Assembly: GCA_023014485.1 (NCBI GenBank)
Contig: JAJOZX010005610.1
Coordinates: 223,501-287,500 of the forward strand
Direction: 5' to 3'
Source of the DNA: Bathynomus jamesi
Taxonomy: Eukaryota; Arthropoda; Malacostraca; Isopoda; Cirolanidae
DNA: 64,000 nt
The first letter of the stretch is position 1, and each line of letters begins with the position of its first letter. The notes below the pieces were generated by a model. The model made no database searches, was not told where the DNA came from, and saw only the letters and a list, made by a program, of their open reading frames with translations. The translations under genes were made by a program, and so were the position numbers. This document shows, piece by piece, positions 59,209-64,000 of this stretch.

Positions 59209-59878
59209 CTCTACCATGGAATGAGGTTTTCTTTTAGAAAGTTTGTGTAAGACTGGGCATTCATTTTTACACTATCAGGCATTCTGTATGGGACAGCTAC
59301 TTCATTGCCTATCAATCCTGCCCAAAACATGACACTACCTCCACCTTGTTGGCGTCTTAATCTCGATAGTAGAAATTGGCTCTCAGCAATCCATCTTCTT
59401 GACCAAACATCAAGTCCCTCAAGGGTTGCTTTTCATTCATCGGTGAACAATACAGTATTAAAATCTGTTTTCACGTACTGACGCGCCCATTCAACACGCT
59501 GCTTCTTGTACCAGGGTGTTAATGGTGACTGAATCGTAGGTTTACACGTCTTGCCAATTGTTTGGAGGATTCCACATCGAGATGTTCTTCGTACATTATG
59601 TATGCCAGCCTGCTCAAAAACCTCTTTACTTAAGGACAATGGATGCTTTGCAGTTTGCGCTTGATTACAGATATCTACCGCCTTGTCACTTTTCTTATAG
59701 CTCCTTTATCACTTCGCTGCCTTAGTTTAGTACCCTCCGCTACAAACTTGTCTACAGTTCGATAAGCTCTGCCAAACTGCTTCGCAATTTCAATAGATTT
59801 TATATTTTCAGCGAGTAACTTGACTATTTTTCTTTTCTCAGTTAATGTTAAATCCTTCTTCTTACCCATTTTTACCAT
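59209..59878 (-). pseudogene. Tc1/mariner-type transposase N-terminal half, right arm
   Basis: Minus strand from 59878: MVKMGKKKDLTLTEKRKIVK, IAKQFGRAYRTVDKFVAEGT; a frame break near 59675; then GIHNVRRTSRCGILQTIGKT, VEWARQYVKTDFNTVLFTDE (first catalytic Asp in TDE) and on to SYTNFLKENLIPW near 59210. The C-terminal part is missing at the fold-back centre. Confidence 0.85.
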
Positions 59879-60106
59879 TTAGATCCGTAAATAGAATACT
59901 TGCTTAATAATTCGGAACACAATATTTTACATATTTTTCAATAAAATGAGATAATTATTTTAATTATCAAAATATTTTATCGAAATAATACCATCAATGC
60001 TGCTATATATAGTGATTATTTGCTACAAATTTCATTGAAATCGGGGAAAAACTTTTGAAAACATTAGAGGAAATGTAATCTGCTTAATAAGTGCAAACGC
60101 AGTGTA

Positions 60107-63100
60107 AATGAGGCCATGCACCTTCGGCTTTGAGAGAACTCTGCTATGCATAACCATGCTTGAGTGAAATTAAAACTATGACATACAACAGACTAACCCT
60201 AGTAAGTTCGGACCTCTCCCGAAAATTCTGCACTGAAAAGGAAATGCGGTACACTCACGTCGTTTCATCCAAATCTTTAAAGTTGTTATTCAAATATTAA
60301 CACACAAAAATAGAAACGTCTTGGGTTTAGCCTTAGAACTTGTTGGAAATTTATAAGGCTCATAGCCCTCCTGCAATGTAAAAAGATGACACAATGCATA
60401 TAGCTTACTATGCCGAGCCAAATAGGATCACTTTTGAGACCATGGTGGTCGCTTATATTACAAAAGGAACAGTTTTACTTCTAAAGGACGGTTTCTCTCA
60501 TCCTGTTTCTTGCACCAACGTTACATACATAGCGAGCGACTCTCCAAGTAGGAGTTTCCTCTTATCTCCTCTTTGCATGTGCACTTCCTGCAGCAACAAA
60601 ATGTTCATTAGTATTCCATTCAGGGAAAATTACTCTGATTAAAGCCTCGTGTTATAAAACACTTAAAATGAAGTATACTTCACGCATAAGTAAAATCTCC
60701 ATTCAGAGAAATCCTGCGAGGGCTTTACTACAACTCTGAAAAGAATTCCTACAAAAGACGACTAAATTTCGTCCAAAATGTTTGATGTTGCGTCGGAAAA
60801 CGATGACGTCACTTTGGAACAATGAAGGTTCCTTTCACCCCTTCCAGGTGCGACTTTTCCTATGAAATCTACTGTATTCTACATTAATAGGCTTTCATGC
60901 TTTATTCTTACAGGCTCTCTCGCCTAAGGTAAAGAGTCTCTCTTCATTCTGTTTCATATTTAATCACATTTGCACAACCAATCGTTCAAAAGGAGAAAAG
61001 AAAGAATTGGGGTGAACCTTTCCATTCATGCCTCTCGCTCTCCCTTTACCTCGTGCAATCATATCGCAATGCTGAAGTATTGGGTACTATTCTTCCTTCA
61101 GAAAGAATAGCATGAATCTTATTCACAGACATACCATTTCGCCTATCCCCGTGCAACTGAATTTTGCAATGTTGAGATTTGACGCTACTAAAGTTTTATC
61201 CTGTAAAAGGAATTGGTGTGAATCACACACCAAGGTATATCATTCATTAGGTATACGGAAAAAATAGTCGCTTACTGAATACGCGTTATCACTCAATGTT
61301 CTCGTGCAATTGCAATGTCGGACTTTTAGTTGCGCTCATGAATCAAGATTTCCCAGCTTATGAACCCTACAATGCATGCGGGAGCACTTTACTGCTTACC
61401 AAAATTATACGAGACCTCGTGCTCGCGCACCACGGTGGCCATATTGAAATGTACCTGCTGCCATTGCCCATTAAATTAGCACTTAAGTGAAATGACAGCC
61501 AAACTTTAGCCATGGCAGAATTTCACATAGGCTTTCCTCTTTTTGAGAAATATCATTTCTCTTGTTAAGGGAGAGGGAGCGTAACTTTACTCAATGACGC
61601 ATTAGCCACTCATGACTTGTTCACGATGGCTTTAAGGCCAAATCCAACGCGTCTGGCCTTCATGGAGACATTCTGACAGACTCCTGCTGTAAAAAATTTC
61701 TCACCGAATTCCTCCGTGAATTATTTGAATGTAGAATCAATCATTCCTGAAAAATGGATGAAAGTTAAAACTATCCTCTCATATACTGTATTATTAAAAG
61801 ACAGGGGAAAAAAAAATGCCATTTATTTTAATTGACTCGGTGCTACTTCTACCTTCACAATTATGTAAATATGAAAATTTCAAGGTCACAACCTTTACCT
61901 TCATTTAATTCTAGATTACATTCAGACTTCCAATTAAGCAAAACTATAATTTACCATTAGTCCATTACTAGTACTAGATTATAAATGAAAAGCTATTTAA
62001 ACCCAAAATTTATTCCATACGAAAGAGTCGAGACATGACATATTCATTATGCCTATGCATTGGAGAACCGTCTTACTAATTCCATGCTGGTTAGTTTACC
62101 TTGTAAGAAAACTAATGTACCATTTGAAGTTGCCAAGGGACCATGCCCACTGAAGAATTCGCATTATATATCTCCAATTTCTCTTGACGTTTGGCAAGTG
62201 AAGCAGGAAGGGCGTCGGTTAACAGTAATCAGACCTCAGGGCGTGGTCGAGACCGTGGCCACAGGCGTATGTGCATGCATCTTCATCTTCCTGGTCAATT
62301 AAACTGGAAGCGAAGTAATCACTTCCGGTTGACAATCGAAGCCAGTTATGTAACGCGTAACACATTCTATTTTTGTCTGCTACCAGGTGGTGACCGAATA
62401 ACTATATGCTTGCCATCTGGCTCCAATACATCCAGGGAAGTTCCATTTTGCCGCAAAGCCTCTTGCTATCTCCTCCCATTCGCATTCAGTTTGCGATACC
62501 TGTGAAAACAATTATATATGTAATTTTTTCCAGGCACCATCACGAACAGAACATAGTGATTCAGGTAGCGGCAGTGAACCAAAACTAACTTCGAAGGAGG
62601 ATAATAATGTCATGATCGTAGAAGACTTTCGAAATGAAAGTACGCCCGGACGTACAGGCGGTAAAAAGGGGAAGATATGCGACAAAGGATCATAGAATGT
62701 CGGCGATGCTATATAAAACTTGGAAAACATTAAAAACAAGCATTGAAACTGCCAAAGGAGGATGAGTATGACTTCGGGAGGCACGTGGCCTTAACGTTAA
62801 GAAAAATGTAATTTCGGTTGAAAATCAAATTTATTCAATAATGTCTCAGGAAAGAATGAAAATACTCAGAGTAAATCAAGCAAGAAACATTTTACAGTAT
62901 ATTCAGAACCACCTTGAAACCAAAGTATAGCATCCTCTGTTATGTCAAGAGTAGAGGATGAGTCATGGTTACTCCAAAATATATAATATAGATTTAAATA
63001 TGTCTACCTAAATATATAAGAAATATTCAGTAGTTTAATTTTATTACCTTCATAATCACTCGCATCCATAAACTCTTCCAAGGCGCTGTAAATAGGATTG

Positions 63101-63145
63101 CCTTGTCCCCGGAAATTCAGCCTCGTCTCCGGACTCCGGTTGGAA
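60107..63145. other. Long stretch with no recognised gene
   Basis: Moderately AT-rich. Small frames at 60394-60642, 62060-62302 and 62191-62505 show no family resemblance and no splice support. No clear repeat ends were found by eye. Confidence 0.5.
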
Positions 63146-63147
63146 TA

Positions 63148-64000
63148 CAGGGTGTACATAAAATCAGGATCTATTTTTGTGAAGCACTTGGAAATTATAT
63201 GGAATTCAATCATAAAATGATAAAGTGGTAACATTTAGTAAATAATTAAGAGTAGGATTCGACGTGACGCCCATCAGTATCCCTGCACAGCTCAAATTGT
63301 TCCGCAGCATTTCTAAACACATTCTGGAGCATTTGCAGGGTTATGTTATCTGCAGCAGTTCGTATACGTGTACGTAAGTTTTCAAGACTCGTAATCTTCG
63401 TCTGATAGACGTGCGATTTGATAAAGCCCCATGCAAAGAAATCTAAAGGGGTTAAATCTGGTGATCTCGCTGGCCAAGGTCTGTTGCTTCCGCGTCCGAT
63501 CCAGCGATTTGGAAAACGTCCATTTAGATAATCCTAAACAATTTTGGCATAGTGATAAGGAGCACCATCATGTTGATAGACGACGGTACTAACAATCCTA
63601 TCCCCAATCAGCTGAGGTTCAAGGAATTGCTGCAACATGTCCAGATAAATAAGCCCGTAACTGTAGCTTCAGCAAAGAAAAAAGGACCATAAACCTTAGA
63701 TTTTGTTAAACCCATCCAGACATTAACTTTAGGCGAGTCTCTTTCCCAATTTTGGACGAATCATTCGGTCTTTCATCTGCCCAAATTCGACAGTTATGGC
63801 GATTTACTTTCCACACGTATGGAAAGTGGCTTCATCACTAAAGAGAATGTTGTCCATTAAATTATCACTCCAGATTTGTTCTACGAGATCAGCACACACA
63901 GCACTTCGTCGAGGGAAATCTTCCTCATGTAAATCATGTAAAACCGCAAATGATAGCTTTTCTTCTGCAAATTAACTTTCAGAATTTTGTGCACAGATGA
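63148..64000 (-). mobile_element. DD41D mariner, cut by the window end
   Basis: Begins CAGGGTGTACATAAAATCAG after TA at 63146-63147. It is the same family as the fold-back at 2935-3829 but continues past the fold-back point. Minus-strand transposase: FSDEATFHT near 63830, QHDGAPYHYAKIV near 63555 and SPDLTPLDFFAWG near 63440, with 41 residues between the last two Asp, ending near 63260. The N-terminal part lies beyond 64000. Confidence 0.9.

Larger units (their letters stand above)
53691..60104. mobile_element. Fold-back Tc1/mariner-type element with nested LTR-type insertion
   Basis: TA duplications at 53689-53690 and 60105-60106. Termini CACTGCGTTCGCACTTATTA and a near complement. The left arm is 53691-54265 plus 59049-59208 (plus-strand transposase); the right arm is 59209-60104 (minus-strand transposase). 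Both arms carry the N-terminal half, unlike the other fold-backs in this window, which carry the C-terminal half. The left arm is split by the insertion at 54266-59043. Confidence 0.88.

Noticed and set aside
60394..62588. Several 60-104-codon frames
   Set aside because: No motif, no splice support, and lengths expected by chance in 3 kb.

Overview
This is an AT-rich animal genome window, most likely from a decapod crustacean (crab, crayfish or shrimp). The one clear host gene is a spliced animal heme peroxidase of the peroxinectin / chorion-peroxidase type. It is surrounded by arthropod-style repeats: Tc1/mariner and hAT transposons, CR1-like and I-like LINEs, tRNA-derived SINEs, dense TA/TC/TG microsatellites and many palindromes. 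The species assignment is inference.

Positions 1-33,633 (+ strand): the peroxidase gene. Fifteen exons (3952-33633) join with matching splice phase and end in a stop codon. A candidate earlier exon lies at 658-740, and the signal-peptide exon is probably upstream of the window. The catalytic elements are present: the distal His in WGQALDHD, Arg and Glu in LREHNRIA, and the proximal His in AFRFGHS. Every transposon lies in an intron. The insertions are a LINE fragment, a fold-back mariner, a nest of palindromes, a deleted mariner, SINEs, a 6.4-kb GC-rich LINE with a 16-bp target duplication, a second fold-back mariner split by a LINE that itself carries a hAT MITE, an endonuclease/RT LINE, and a nearly intact DD34E Tc1 element. 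One intron is GC-AG. Two exons each lack exactly one base in a C or G run; the same type of one-base loss recurs in the GC-rich LINE, which suggests consensus error rather than gene death.

Positions 33,634-45,000: SINEs, a DD41D mariner, a degenerate IS630/Tc1-type element, a palindromic array of 266-bp units each holding a tRNA-like sequence, and a decayed protein-primed PolB relic of Polinton/Maverick type split by a hAT-like MITE.

Positions 45,000-53,690: a CR1-like LINE with an SGNH-esterase ORF1, endonuclease and RT, interrupted by a deleted DD41D mariner; small MITEs; and a possible Polinton protease relic.

Positions 53,691-60,104: a Tc1/mariner fold-back element with TA duplications. 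Inside it is a 4.8-kb LTR-type element with about 820-bp terminal repeats whose interior is tandem repeats with no gag or pol.

Positions 60,105-63,147 hold no recognisable gene. A DD41D mariner, the parent of the fold-back at 2935-3829, starts at 63,148 and runs off the window end.
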